Assembly (NCBI GenBank): GCA_910577085.1
Contig: CAJTLE010000001.1
Span: forward strand, 6,915 to 70,914
Length of the DNA: 64,000 bases
Direction of reading: 5' to 3'
Source: an uncultured Allobaculum sp.
GTDB taxonomy: Bacteria > Bacillota_I > Bacilli_A > Erysipelotrichales > Erysipelotrichaceae
Shown: positions 45,671 to 53,810 of the stretch, piece by piece
Numbering within the stretch: position 1 is the stretch's first letter
Layout: every line of letters begins with the position of its first letter
Program-made: the position numbers and the translations under genes
The notes under the pieces: model-generated
Databases searched by the model: none
Told to the model about the DNA's origin: nothing
Seen by the model: the letters and a program-made list of their open reading frames with translations, nothing else

Positions 45671-47326
45671 CTAGAACGTTTCGTCTTCATCGACGTGGCG
45701 GGATTTGATGGCCGCTTCGATCTTTGGAGCATCCGGGTCAATATAAATGGTCTGATAGGATTTCATCGTGACAAATCCAGGTCCCTTTTTCGGGACTTTT
45801 TTCAGATTCGAAATCCGGGTGTAGTCAATTGGCACACTGGAAGAGTTGCGTCCTTTGGAAAACCAGGCTGCCAGACTGGCCGCAAAACGGATTTCGTTTT
45901 CGGTTGGATTTTCGCTTCGCAAAACGACATGCGAGCCATGATAATCCTTAACATGGAACCACAGATCATTACGATGGGCCAGAGTCCAGGTGATGTACTG
46001 GTTTTGCAGGTTATTCTTACCGGCATAAATCGTCGCATCGCCCATCCGGATTTCGACGATGTTGGGCATCTTTTTGCGTTTCTGGCGGGTGCTGTTCTGC
46101 TTGAGACGCATGAAATGACGGCCGGCCAGTTCCTGACGGATTTCGAGAACATCATCTGCGGAACAGTAATTGAGCTGTTCTTTAAGTGTTTCGAAGTAGT
46201 CAAGCTGATCCTGGCATTCTTCGATCTGTTCATTCAGAATTTCAATGGAGCGTTTGAGCTTGTGATACTTCTTGTAGAACAGATTGGCATTGTCTTTGAG
46301 CGAATAACGCATATCAATCGGAATGGAAAGCATGACTCCTTCTTCTTCAAAGGAAGGCAGTTCCATGACTGGCTGTTTTTCCAGGTACAGATTGGCAAAC
46401 AGAACATCGCCATACTGTCGGTAGCGGTCATAATCCTGGGATTCCTCAAGGGTTTCCTCCAGGCGGGGCAGTTTGCGGGAAAGCTTTTTGACTTCCCGGT
46501 CAACCGCTTTGAAGACATCCCCGCACTGCAGAGCAATGCGCTTGCGTGTTTCATCGGCTTCAAATAACCGTTCAAGCCCATCCATCAGCGGCATGGCTTT
46601 TTCTGGCTGCTTGAGATGGGTCAAAGGCAGGCAATGGTACTCCTTGTTATAGGTGTAAAGATTGGGGGAGTTTTCGAGCTCTTCCATGATCTGGTCATAG
46701 GACTGCCCATTTTGCATACGGAAGAGAAACTCTCTTGAAAGGGTCGGGGAAAAGCCTTCAATCTGGCTGACCAGACTCTTTTCAAGATTCAGAGGACCTG
46801 GATGAAGTGGATCATAGCGGTCCGGTTTTTCCGGCAGGGTATATTCAGCTCCAGGATGAAGCAGACGCTTTGAGTTTTCAAAGACGGGGATTCGTTTGAG
46901 ACAGTCGATGATCGTATTGGTTGCGGTATCGACCAGAACCAGGTTGGCATATTTGCCCATCATTTCGGCATACAGGTCATATTCAACGCGATCCGATAAT
47001 TCGTTGGACGCACTGATATGGAACCTGACCAGACGGTCATATCCCATCTGTTCAATCTCGGTGATATATCCCTGGCTGATCCGTTTGCGCAGCATCATGA
47101 CAAACGCACTTGGATTGGGAAGCGGCTCTTTCTGATTTGAACACAGATAGAGTCGGCAGGTATTGGAATGAGCCGACAAAGCCAGCCGGGTGGAACCCAT
47201 TCCAGGTTTATGTAAATAAAACAGAACTTCTTCATCGGATAGACACTGAATCTTTCCGATTTTTGCGCCTTCGTATTTTTTTAAGTCACGAACGACGCGG
47301 TTGAGAAGCATTCCATCAAAAGGCAT
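45671..47326 (-). CDS. rqcH: Rqc2 homologue RqcH (NFACT family, FbpA-like)
   Basis: A 551-residue protein of ribosome-associated quality control, which recruits tRNA-Ala to obstructed 50S subunits to add C-terminal Ala tails. The NFACT-N domain begins MPFDGMLLNRVVRDL and contains the DR pair (MGYDRLVRF) needed for function. A central coiled coil lies around residues 340-400, and the C-terminal NFACT-R domain has HRNDLWFHVKDYHGSHVVL. Some members also act as fibronectin-binding proteins on the surface. Start at 47326 has AAAGGAGAG; an extension of 40 codons upstream is rejected. Confidence 0.95.
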   Translation of the reverse strand: MPFDGMLLNRVVRDLKKYEGAKIGKIQCLSDEEVLFYLHKPGMGSTRLALSAHSNTCRLYLCSNQKEPLPNPSAFVMMLRKRISQGYITEIEQMGYDRLVRFHISASNELSDRVEYDLYAEMMGKYANLVLVDTATNTIIDCLKRIPVFENSKRLLHPGAEYTLPEKPDRYDPLHPGPLNLEKSLVSQIEGFSPTLSREFLFRMQNGQSYDQIMEELENSPNLYTYNKEYHCLPLTHLKQPEKAMPLMDGLERLFEADETRKRIALQCGDVFKAVDREVKKLSRKLPRLEETLEESQDYDRYRQYGDVLFANLYLEKQPVMELPSFEEEGVMLSIPIDMRYSLKDNANLFYKKYHKLKRSIEILNEQIEECQDQLDYFETLKEQLNYCSADDVLEIRQELAGRHFMRLKQNSTRQKRKKMPNIVEIRMGDATIYAGKNNLQNQYITWTLAHRNDLWFHVKDYHGSHVVLRSENPTENEIRFAASLAAWFSKGRNSSSVPIDYTRISNLKKVPKKGPGFVTMKSYQTIYIDPDAPKIEAAIKSRHVDEDETF

Positions 47327-47719
47327 ATAAACTCTCCTTTCCAGAAGAACATAAATCCCTATATTACAGGAACTATGCTCATTTTGACAGGACGTTTTCA
47401 ATATAGCAGGTGATGAGCCTGTTGTCAGGAAGATGAAAAGGACCAAGACGACAGCAGTCGGGAAAAATACAGATTGAGATTCAGCATAAAAATGAATGTT
47501 GGTAATTAAATATTTGATACGTGCATTTAATAGAATTAATTTTTCATAATTCTAAACTAAAACAATTGAAGTTCCTGTACAATAGGGACAAAACAGCTTC
47601 CCGCTTTGGATGTATAGAACTGGCCTGACGTCTTTTTGACCAGAAGCATTTCTAAGTGACCAAAGACTGATGGCTGTAAATTCCAGCTGGAAATCTGGCT
47701 GTAAATAAGGAGAAATGCT
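47327..47719. other. Divergent promoter region between rqcH and a lipoprotein gene
   Basis: About 390 bp, AT-rich around 47500-47570, no gene. A TACAAT (47579-47584) could be a -10 for the lipoprotein gene; its -35 is not clear. Confidence 0.45.
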
Positions 47720-48601
47720 ATGTCCCTGACCAAGAAAACCCTCATCGCGATGCTTGCCTGCAGTCTTTGTTTAACAGGCTGCCATTCATCGACATCAAAT
47801 GTCACGGATGAATCCTATTCCAGTGTGGCTGCTCAAGTCCCTGATCAGCAGCCATCTGCTGAAGACGCCGCAGAAGAAGCAGGTTTGTTATTGCGGCTGA
47901 TGCGTTCGTGTGCTTTGCAGAGTGCCAAAGAGGAATTTGAAAGTCCGGCCGTCATTTATAACCGCCAAACGACGACGGATCGCTGGATGATCGTTTTTAA
48001 GGCTGAAGGTGCGCTCTATGAGATTGAATTGATGACGGATTTAAGCGGCGGCATCATAACCTGTTATGCACTCCAGTTTAAAAATGGTCGTCTGACCAGG
48101 ATGAATATGAATCTGGAGGAGGGAACTCTCTACAATGTCGGAGCTGTATTTGAAAAAGAGGCTGAGTTTAAAGACGATTTTGATGCACAGATTCAAGATG
48201 ACGTCCTGAATGCTCTGTCATTGGATTCCTTCTCCCTGATCCGTGAATTTCCTGATTTCTTTGAAGTCTGGAAACATGCCAGGTCGGATGTCCATTGCCA
48301 ATATGGCTGGAGAGTGACAGATCGAGAGGCGTTGTCAGAGGCGATCAGTAAATCCCGGTATGCCACACTCGGCAATACCCTTCCGCCTGATTTTTTCGGG
48401 ACCTTTACGGTTGTGGAAAGCGGGGCAGTCATTGAGTGGAGCAATACTGAATTTGAGGGGCGCCAGAGCGTTGGTGCCATCCGGATGCTCGAGAGCATGA
48501 ACACGCAATTCTGGATTGATTTTTTCAACAATCCGCTGCCAGCAGAAGAAAGTACAGTAGATCTGGCTGGAGCATGGCCGCAGAACCTGCCCGCTTTCTA
48601 G
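47720..48601 (+). CDS. Lipoprotein of unknown function
   Basis: A 293-residue lipoprotein. The signal peptide ends in LCLTGC, so Cys21 would be lipidated and attached to the outer face of the membrane. The mature protein is acidic with an alpha/beta look (RWMIVFKAEGALYEIELMTDL, then YALQFKNGRLTRMNM) and shows no domain I recognise. It converges on pstB; its terminator overlaps the pstB 3' end. The neighbourhood does not reveal its role, though it could belong to phosphate stress. Confidence 0.8.
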   Translation: MSLTKKTLIAMLACSLCLTGCHSSTSNVTDESYSSVAAQVPDQQPSAEDAAEEAGLLLRLMRSCALQSAKEEFESPAVIYNRQTTTDRWMIVFKAEGALYEIELMTDLSGGIITCYALQFKNGRLTRMNMNLEEGTLYNVGAVFEKEAEFKDDFDAQIQDDVLNALSLDSFSLIREFPDFFEVWKHARSDVHCQYGWRVTDREALSEAISKSRYATLGNTLPPDFFGTFTVVESGAVIEWSNTEFEGRQSVGAIRMLESMNTQFWIDFFNNPLPAEESTVDLAGAWPQNLPAF

Positions 48602-48663
48602 AATCCAAAAAGATTGAAAACCGGAAGATCAGGCCGGAAAAACGGGCCTGGAAAGTCAGAGCA

Positions 48664-48689
48664 GAAAAAAAGGATACTGTGAAGTATCC
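48664..48689 (-). terminator. Minus-strand terminator of the pst operon
   Basis: Read on the minus strand, stem GGATACT / AGTATCC with a 4-nt loop and TTTTTTT, about 70 bp after pstB. Confidence 0.88.
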
Positions 48690-48755
48690 AACAGTTTGTT
48701 CGAAGAGTTGGTGATCGATCTCAGGAACAAACAACAATCAATATCCAAAGAACAA

Positions 48756-49511
48756 TCAACCAAAGACACCAGTGACATAGTCTTTGGTTTTTTGCATGGC
48801 AGGATTTGTGAACAGCGTTTTCGAGTCTGTGCACTCAATCAGCTCACCCTGATAGAAGAAAGCCGTCTGATCTGCAATGCGCATCGCCTGCTGGAGGTTA
48901 TGAGTGACGATCACGATCGTGTAGTTCTTTTTCAGCTCCAGGCAAAGTTCTTCGATTTTGGCAGTAGAGATTGGATCGAGCGCACTGGTCGGTTCATCCA
49001 TCAACAGAATTTCGGGATCAGCCGCCAGCGCTCTGGCGATGCATAAGCGCTGCTGCTGACCACCGGAAAGGGATAAGGCAGATTTTTTCAGATCCTCTTT
49101 GACTTCTTCATACAGCGAAGCCTGTTTGAGGGCTTCAATGACAATGGTTTCCAGGCGGGCTTTGTTTTTCTCGCCATGGGTGCGGGGACCATAGGCGACA
49201 TTATCGAAAATGCTCATGGGAAAGGGATTCGGTTTCTGGAAAACCATGCCGACGCGCTTGCGCAGGGCATTGAGGTTTACATCGCCATATATGTTTTCCT
49301 GTTCAAGCAGGATTTCTCCTTCAACTTTGCAGCCGGCAATCAGATCGTTCATTCGATTCAGACAGCGAAGAAAGGTGGATTTTCCACATCCGCTTGGGCC
49401 GATCAGGGCCGTGATGGAATGTTCCGGAATTTCCATGGAAATCTTATGTAAGGCGGGTTTTCCGTTGTAGCTGACCTGCACGTCATGGGCCAGCAGAATA
49501 TTTGGATTCAT
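48756..49511 (-). CDS. pstB: Phosphate ABC transporter ATPase
   Basis: A 251-residue ATP-binding subunit. Walker [10 protein letters not shown], the PstB hallmark [11 protein letters not shown] right after it, signature LSGGQQQR, Walker [13 protein letters not shown] and switch His in [10 protein letters not shown] are present. Last gene of pstSCAB; no phoU follows, which is unusual for the operon. Confidence 0.97.
   Translation of the reverse strand: MNPNILLAHDVQVSYNGKPALHKISMEIPEHSITALIGPSGCGKSTFLRCLNRMNDLIAGCKVEGEILLEQENIYGDVNLNALRKRVGMVFQKPNPFPMSIFDNVAYGPRTHGEKNKARLETIVIEALKQASLYEEVKEDLKKSALSLSGGQQQRLCIARALAADPEILLMDEPTSALDPISTAKIEELCLELKKNYTIVIVTHNLQQAMRIADQTAFFYQGELIECTDSKTLFTNPAMQKTKDYVTGVFG
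48758..48794 (+). terminator. Plus-strand terminator of the lipoprotein gene inside pstB
   Basis: Stem AACCAAAGAC / GTCTTTGGTT followed by TTTT. The hairpin lies within the last 13 codons of pstB on the opposite strand, so one sequence encodes the PstB C-terminus and stops transcription from the other side. Confidence 0.8.
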
Positions 49512-49514
49512 AGA

Positions 49515-50432
49515 TCAGAGTCCTTTCGTCATTTTTCGCTCCAGCATTTTCTGGGCGAGATTCATTGCGATACAGAATGCCAGCAGGACAACCGCTGTGG
49601 CATTGGCCTGATGAGTATACAGGCCTTCATTGAGCAGTTTGTACAGATGAACGGAAAGTGTAGCACCTGGATCGAACAGGTTGAAGGCTGCTTTGGCCAG
49701 CGTTCCTGAGGTATAGATCAGGGCAGCAGACTCTCCAAGAATACGTCCTGAAGCCAAAAGGACACCGGAAAAGATGCCAGTTGCGGCTTGTGGAAGAACA
49801 ACTTTAAAAATTGTCTGTACCCAGCCTGCTCCCAGCGCAAAGCTGGCTTCACGCATGGAAGTCGGCACTGCGTGCAGTGCTTCCTGGGAAGTGCGCAGAA
49901 TCAATGGCAGTACGAGAATCGCCAGCGTCAGAATGCCGGAAAGCATTGAGAGTCCCATATGAAGGGCATACCCAAAGAAAAGCATGCCAAACAGACCGAA
50001 GACAATCGAAGGAATGCCAGCCAGGGTCTGGGCGGTGATCGAAACCAGTTCGACAAATTTTGAACCGGGCTTTGCATATTCTTCCAGATAAATCGCCGCC
50101 CCGATTCCGACCGGTAAAGCAATCGCCAGAGTTGCGATAATCATCAAGACCGTATTGATGATGGCTGGCATCATCGAGACGTTCTGTGTGGTGTACGTCC
50201 AGGAAAACAAATCGGCTGTGAGCCAGGGAAGACCATTGATCACAATGTAAAGGATCAGTCCAACTAGAATGGCGGCACAACAAAACGCAGCCAGAGAACA
50301 GAGTGTCCGTAAAGCCAGCCCGATGCGGTCCGTTTTCTTTTCGGTCAGATTGACGCGGGCTTTTTTGCGGGGCTTGGAAGGCGTAAGGGGGACAGGCTGA
50401 AGAACAGCAGTCGTCTGCAAGGAAGGTTTCAT
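49515..50432 (-). CDS. pstA: Phosphate ABC transporter permease PstA
   Basis: A 305-residue permease with six predicted helices after a basic N-terminus of about 40 residues (a Pro/Lys/Arg-rich extension longer than usual). GIPSIVFGLFG and the coupling motif EASFALGAGWVQTIFKVVLP are typical. Three bp separate it from pstB. Confidence 0.95.
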   Translation of the reverse strand: MKPSLQTTAVLQPVPLTPSKPRKKARVNLTEKKTDRIGLALRTLCSLAAFCCAAILVGLILYIVINGLPWLTADLFSWTYTTQNVSMMPAIINTVLMIIATLAIALPVGIGAAIYLEEYAKPGSKFVELVSITAQTLAGIPSIVFGLFGMLFFGYALHMGLSMLSGILTLAILVLPLILRTSQEALHAVPTSMREASFALGAGWVQTIFKVVLPQAATGIFSGVLLASGRILGESAALIYTSGTLAKAAFNLFDPGATLSVHLYKLLNEGLYTHQANATAVVLLAFCIAMNLAQKMLERKMTKGL

Positions 50433-50445
50433 CGTTTACTCCTTG

Positions 50446-51300
50446 TCATCCGTTTCGATGACGGGCTTTGAAAAAGCCGATATTCATAATTAGAATCAGC
50501 ACAAACAGAATTGCGCCCATCGCAATCAGGGCCTGGCGGTGCAGACCGGAAGCATAGGACATTTCCAGAACAATTCCAGTGGTGAGCGTGCGGACAGGCG
50601 AGAGGATACTGGCAGGCAGAATCGCGGCATTGCCGGCGACCATGATTACGGCCATGGTTTCGCCGATGGCGCGGCTGATTCCCAAAATTGCTGCCGTGCC
50701 GATCCCTCTGGCAGCAGCCGGCAGGCAGACAAAGAAGACGGTATGATCATGCCCGGCTCCCAGGGCGCGGCTTGCTTCATAGAAAGAAGGATCAATTTTC
50801 TGCAGGGCATTTTCACTCACGGATACAATCGTTGGCAGGATCATGATCGCCAAAAGCAGGGAAGCGCACAGAATGCCTTTCCCGCTGGATCCGACGAATA
50901 CTTTCTGCATCCACCCAACCAGAACCACCAGTCCAAAAAAACCAAAGACAACACTTGGAATTCCGGCCAATAGATCAATGGCTGACTTGAGTGGTTCATA
51001 AAGTTTTTTCGGACAATAGTACGCAAGATAGACAGCGGTAAGAACGCCAAGGGGCACTCCAAAGAGCGCGGATCCAAGCCCCAGGCAGATCGAACCAACA
51101 ATCATGGCCAGAATTCCATAGTGTCCCTGCGAAGGCGCCCAGTGGGCTGAACCCAGAAAGTTCAGCGGCCCGATTTTCACAATGGCCGGCAATCCATTGG
51201 CAAACAGAAACCAGCAGATCAGCGCGACACTTAAAATACAGAGTGCTGCACATCCCGCAAACAGAATCTGAAGCCAGGTTTCTTTTCGACTTGAGACCAT
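50446..51300 (-). CDS. pstC: Phosphate ABC transporter permease PstC
   Basis: A 284-residue permease. ILAMIVGSICLGLGSALFGVPLGVLTAVYLA and LLAGIPSVVFGFFGLVVLV (both in parts), and EASRALGAGHDHTVFFVCLPAA are PstC motifs. Forms the heterodimeric channel with PstA. The adjacent genes are 13 bp (pstA) and 3 bp (pstS) away. Confidence 0.95.
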   Translation of the reverse strand: MVSSRKETWLQILFAGCAALCILSVALICWFLFANGLPAIVKIGPLNFLGSAHWAPSQGHYGILAMIVGSICLGLGSALFGVPLGVLTAVYLAYYCPKKLYEPLKSAIDLLAGIPSVVFGFFGLVVLVGWMQKVFVGSSGKGILCASLLLAIMILPTIVSVSENALQKIDPSFYEASRALGAGHDHTVFFVCLPAAARGIGTAAILGISRAIGETMAVIMVAGNAAILPASILSPVRTLTTGIVLEMSYASGLHRQALIAMGAILFVLILIMNIGFFKARHRNG

Positions 51301-51303
51301 AAG

Positions 51304-52173
51304 CTAGTTCAACTCGCTCCAGTCGGTCACTGCACCGGTATAAATGTCCTGGACCTGACTCTTGCTTAAGCTGTCTACGGGATTGTCCACACTGACAATC
51401 AGGACAATGCCATCCTGGGCAATCGGCGTGCTGATTAAAGACTGGCTCTTTTCTTCTTCTTTCAACTCACGGGAAAGCATACCGATGTCATAGACACCTT
51501 CAGCAGTGGAACTTGCACCAGTGGAAGAATCGGTCTGTAAAACGGAAATTTCTGCCTGATCATTTTGTTTCTGATAGTCTTCCGCAAGTTTTTCCATGAC
51601 CGGGGTAACCGAAGAGGAACCACCAACCGTCAGGGATCCGCTTACACCATCAGAACTCCAGCTGCCGGAATTGGCGATGGGCACGTAGCCGGCATCCGCA
51701 ATGATTTTCTGACCCTGATCACTGAGAATGTATTCTTTAAAATCAGCGGCCAGTTCGTTTTCTGCCCCCTCTTTTTCAACAATCAGAAAGGGACGACTGA
51801 TGGAATACGTTCCATCGGTGACGGTTTCAACACTTGGCTTTACTCCATCGATCGCGAGCGCTTTGATCGTATCATTCAGACTGCCAAGCGAAATGTAGCC
51901 AATCGCATTGGGATTCTGGGTGACGGTTGCCATCATGACAGCGGTTGAATTGGTGATTTCAGCATCGGGAACGGTCAGATCCTGACCATCCTTTTCCAGC
52001 TGGAATAATTCACTGAAAGCGGATCTTGTCCCGCTGCCATCTTCACGGCTTAAAACTGAAATGGGACTGGCTGACGAAGAAGAAGCCGGATTTGACTGGC
52101 TGCATCCTCCAATCATGAGTGCCGTTAAGGCGGCTGCTCCAACTTTTTGAAGCATCGTTTTACTTGTTTTCAT
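51304..52173 (-). CDS. pstS: Phosphate-binding lipoprotein PstS, circularly permuted
   Basis: A 289-residue lipoprotein (lipobox IGGC, Cys24) that captures phosphate. The phosphate-site segments are in an order opposite to classical PstS: SREDGSGTR, normally in the middle of the protein, is at residues 42-50, and GGSSSVTPVMEKL, normally at the mature N-terminus, is at residues 184-196; the chain ends at DIYTGAVTDWSEL, which normally precedes the middle loop. So residues about 38-165 equal the C-terminal half and 178-289 the N-terminal half. Permuted PstS forms occur in other Bacillota to my knowledge. The start at 52173 has GAGGTG upstream. Confidence 0.9.
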   Translation of the reverse strand: MKTSKTMLQKVGAAALTALMIGGCSQSNPASSSSASPISVLSREDGSGTRSAFSELFQLEKDGQDLTVPDAEITNSTAVMMATVTQNPNAIGYISLGSLNDTIKALAIDGVKPSVETVTDGTYSISRPFLIVEKEGAENELAADFKEYILSDQGQKIIADAGYVPIANSGSWSSDGVSGSLTVGGSSSVTPVMEKLAEDYQKQNDQAEISVLQTDSSTGASSTAEGVYDIGMLSRELKEEEKSQSLISTPIAQDGIVLIVSVDNPVDSLSKSQVQDIYTGAVTDWSELN

Positions 52174-52530
52174 TGTTTTGCACCTCGATTTCACGCGGCC
52201 AGTATAGAAGATGGATGTTAATCCTTAAGCGGGATCTGGTAAGGACATGGGAAAACTTCGGTAAAAAAATCGTGGAGTCGGGAAAGAAGAAAGTGAACTT
52301 TGTGGGGAAAGTCAAAATGAAGGCTCAAAGAGACGAGAGGTGCTATGATTTCAATTTAAATGCGCTTGATGCCAGACAAAAGCCTGCTCAGTCCATCATC
52401 GAAATCGTAAAAACAAATCGGACTGGCTTTCAGGCTCACTTTGGATGCAGTTTTCGTTAAACTGTAGGTATCCAACGCAAGTTGAATCCACCAGAAATGC
52501 ATTTTGTAATTTTGTAAAGGAGTCTGTTTT
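52174..52530. other. Divergent promoter region between pstS and gmk
   Basis: On the minus strand a TATACT -10 (plus-strand AGTATA at 52201-52206) lies about 28 bp before pstS; TTAAGGA and TTAACA repeats just upstream (52216-52227) could be a PhoP-type box, but only one copy matches well. On the plus strand a TATGAT (near 52342) may serve gmk. No gene here. Confidence 0.4.
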
Positions 52531-53100
52531 ATGAGTGAACCGAAAATTATTGTTTTAAGCGGCCCAAGCGGCGTCGGAAAGGGAACCATCCGGAAAATGC
52601 TGGATATGGATGCCCTGAATTTAGTCAATTCGGTCAGCTGGACCACGCGTGATCCCCGTCCGGAAGATATCGAAGGCGTAACCTATCATTTTGTCAGCCA
52701 GGACGAATTCCAGAAAAATACTGACGAAGATGGCTTCGTTGAACATGCCGGCTATACCAACAATGCCTATGGCACCCCGAAAAAGCAGCTGGAAGACTGG
52801 ATAGCCCAGGGTAAGAATGTTCTGCTGGAAATTGAAGTGAATGGCGCCAAACAGGTCATGGAAAAATATCCGGAAGCTGTTTCGATTTTCCTGATTCCGC
52901 CAACGATTGAAGATCTCAGAAAACGTCTGATCGGCCGCAAGTCGGAAGATGAAGCCAAGATCCAGGCCAGACTGGAAACAGCCGAAAAAGAGCTTGCCCA
53001 GAAAGACAACTATCAGTACCAGGTTGTTAATGATGATGCAGAGCGTGCTGCTAAAGAAGTGGCTGACATTATTCAAAGCTGCACGAATGGCAAGCAGTGA
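52531..53100 (+). CDS. gmk: Guanylate kinase
   Basis: A 189-residue enzyme that phosphorylates GMP. P-loop GPSGVGKGT, the GMP-binding pair SVSWTTRDPRPED, EHAGYTNNAYGTPK and LLEIEVNGAKQV are family motifs. AAAGGAG ribosome site. In this genome it is not followed by rpoZ; the rimP-nusA operon starts about 230 bp downstream. Confidence 0.97.
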   Translation: MSEPKIIVLSGPSGVGKGTIRKMLDMDALNLVNSVSWTTRDPRPEDIEGVTYHFVSQDEFQKNTDEDGFVEHAGYTNNAYGTPKKQLEDWIAQGKNVLLEIEVNGAKQVMEKYPEAVSIFLIPPTIEDLRKRLIGRKSEDEAKIQARLETAEKELAQKDNYQYQVVNDDAERAAKEVADIIQSCTNGKQ

Positions 53101-53257
53101 AACCCTGTCTTTTGCCAATCCCCGGGCGGCTCAAGAGCCAATAAAAGAAAGTCGCGAAGGTAAAAGAGAAATCAAACTTTCAATTCAAAATCATCCGGTT
53201 GTCCTCGCTTGATGGAGAATTGAACAGGTGCTAAACTGATTTCAGAATCAATCCTGA

Positions 53258-53277
53258 GGGAGCGGGGATCCGCTCCC
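53258..53277 (+). terminator. GC-rich hairpin between gmk and rimP
   Basis: Stem GGGAGCGG / CCGCTCCC with a 4-nt loop followed by TTAGATTTT, probably the gmk terminator. A second hairpin, GAGAATG/CATTCTC at 53293-53311, lies just before the rimP ribosome site. Confidence 0.7.
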
Positions 53278-53334
53278 TTAGATTTTGTCTGGAGAATGAA
53301 AAAACATTCTCACTAAGGTTTATAAGGAGTATAA

Positions 53335-53793
53335 ATGGAGAATCTGAAAACCTGGATCGAACCACTTCTCGAAGCACAGGGTTGTACTTTGTATGATCTC
53401 GAATGGGATACAAAGATGAAACCTCCAGTTTTACGCGTCATGATCGACCGTGAAGATGGCGGTGTAGATCTTGATTTATGTGCAGCCTGCTCGGAAGAGA
53501 TTTCCAAGCATCTCGATGAAACCGATGAAATTCCACAGGAATATATGCTTGAAGTCTGCAGCCCGGGTGCTGAGCGTGAACTGAGAACTGAAAAACAGAT
53601 CGAAGCCCAAGTCGGCAAGTATGTCACAGTCAAAATGAAAGAGCCAGTTGATGGCTTTCATGAAGTTCTTGCCAAGCTCGACGAAGTCAGTCCCGAAGCT
53701 TTAAAGTTAAGCTTCTTTGTCAAAGGACGCCCAAAGAAACTGAGCGTGGATCGAACCAATATTGCGCTGATTAAAAGTGCAGTCAAAGTATAA
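53335..53793 (+). CDS. rimP: Ribosome maturation factor RimP
   Basis: A 152-residue 30S-assembly factor. N-terminal domain with CTLYDLEWDTKMKPPVLRVMIDREDGGVDLDLCAACSEEIS in parts, the characteristic LEVCSPGAERELR and a C-terminal SH3-like domain. TAAGGAG ribosome site; 17 bp before nusA. Confidence 0.95.
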   Translation: MENLKTWIEPLLEAQGCTLYDLEWDTKMKPPVLRVMIDREDGGVDLDLCAACSEEISKHLDETDEIPQEYMLEVCSPGAERELRTEKQIEAQVGKYVTVKMKEPVDGFHEVLAKLDEVSPEALKLSFFVKGRPKKLSVDRTNIALIKSAVKV

Positions 53794-53810
53794 AAACAAC
53801 AGAGGAAAAT

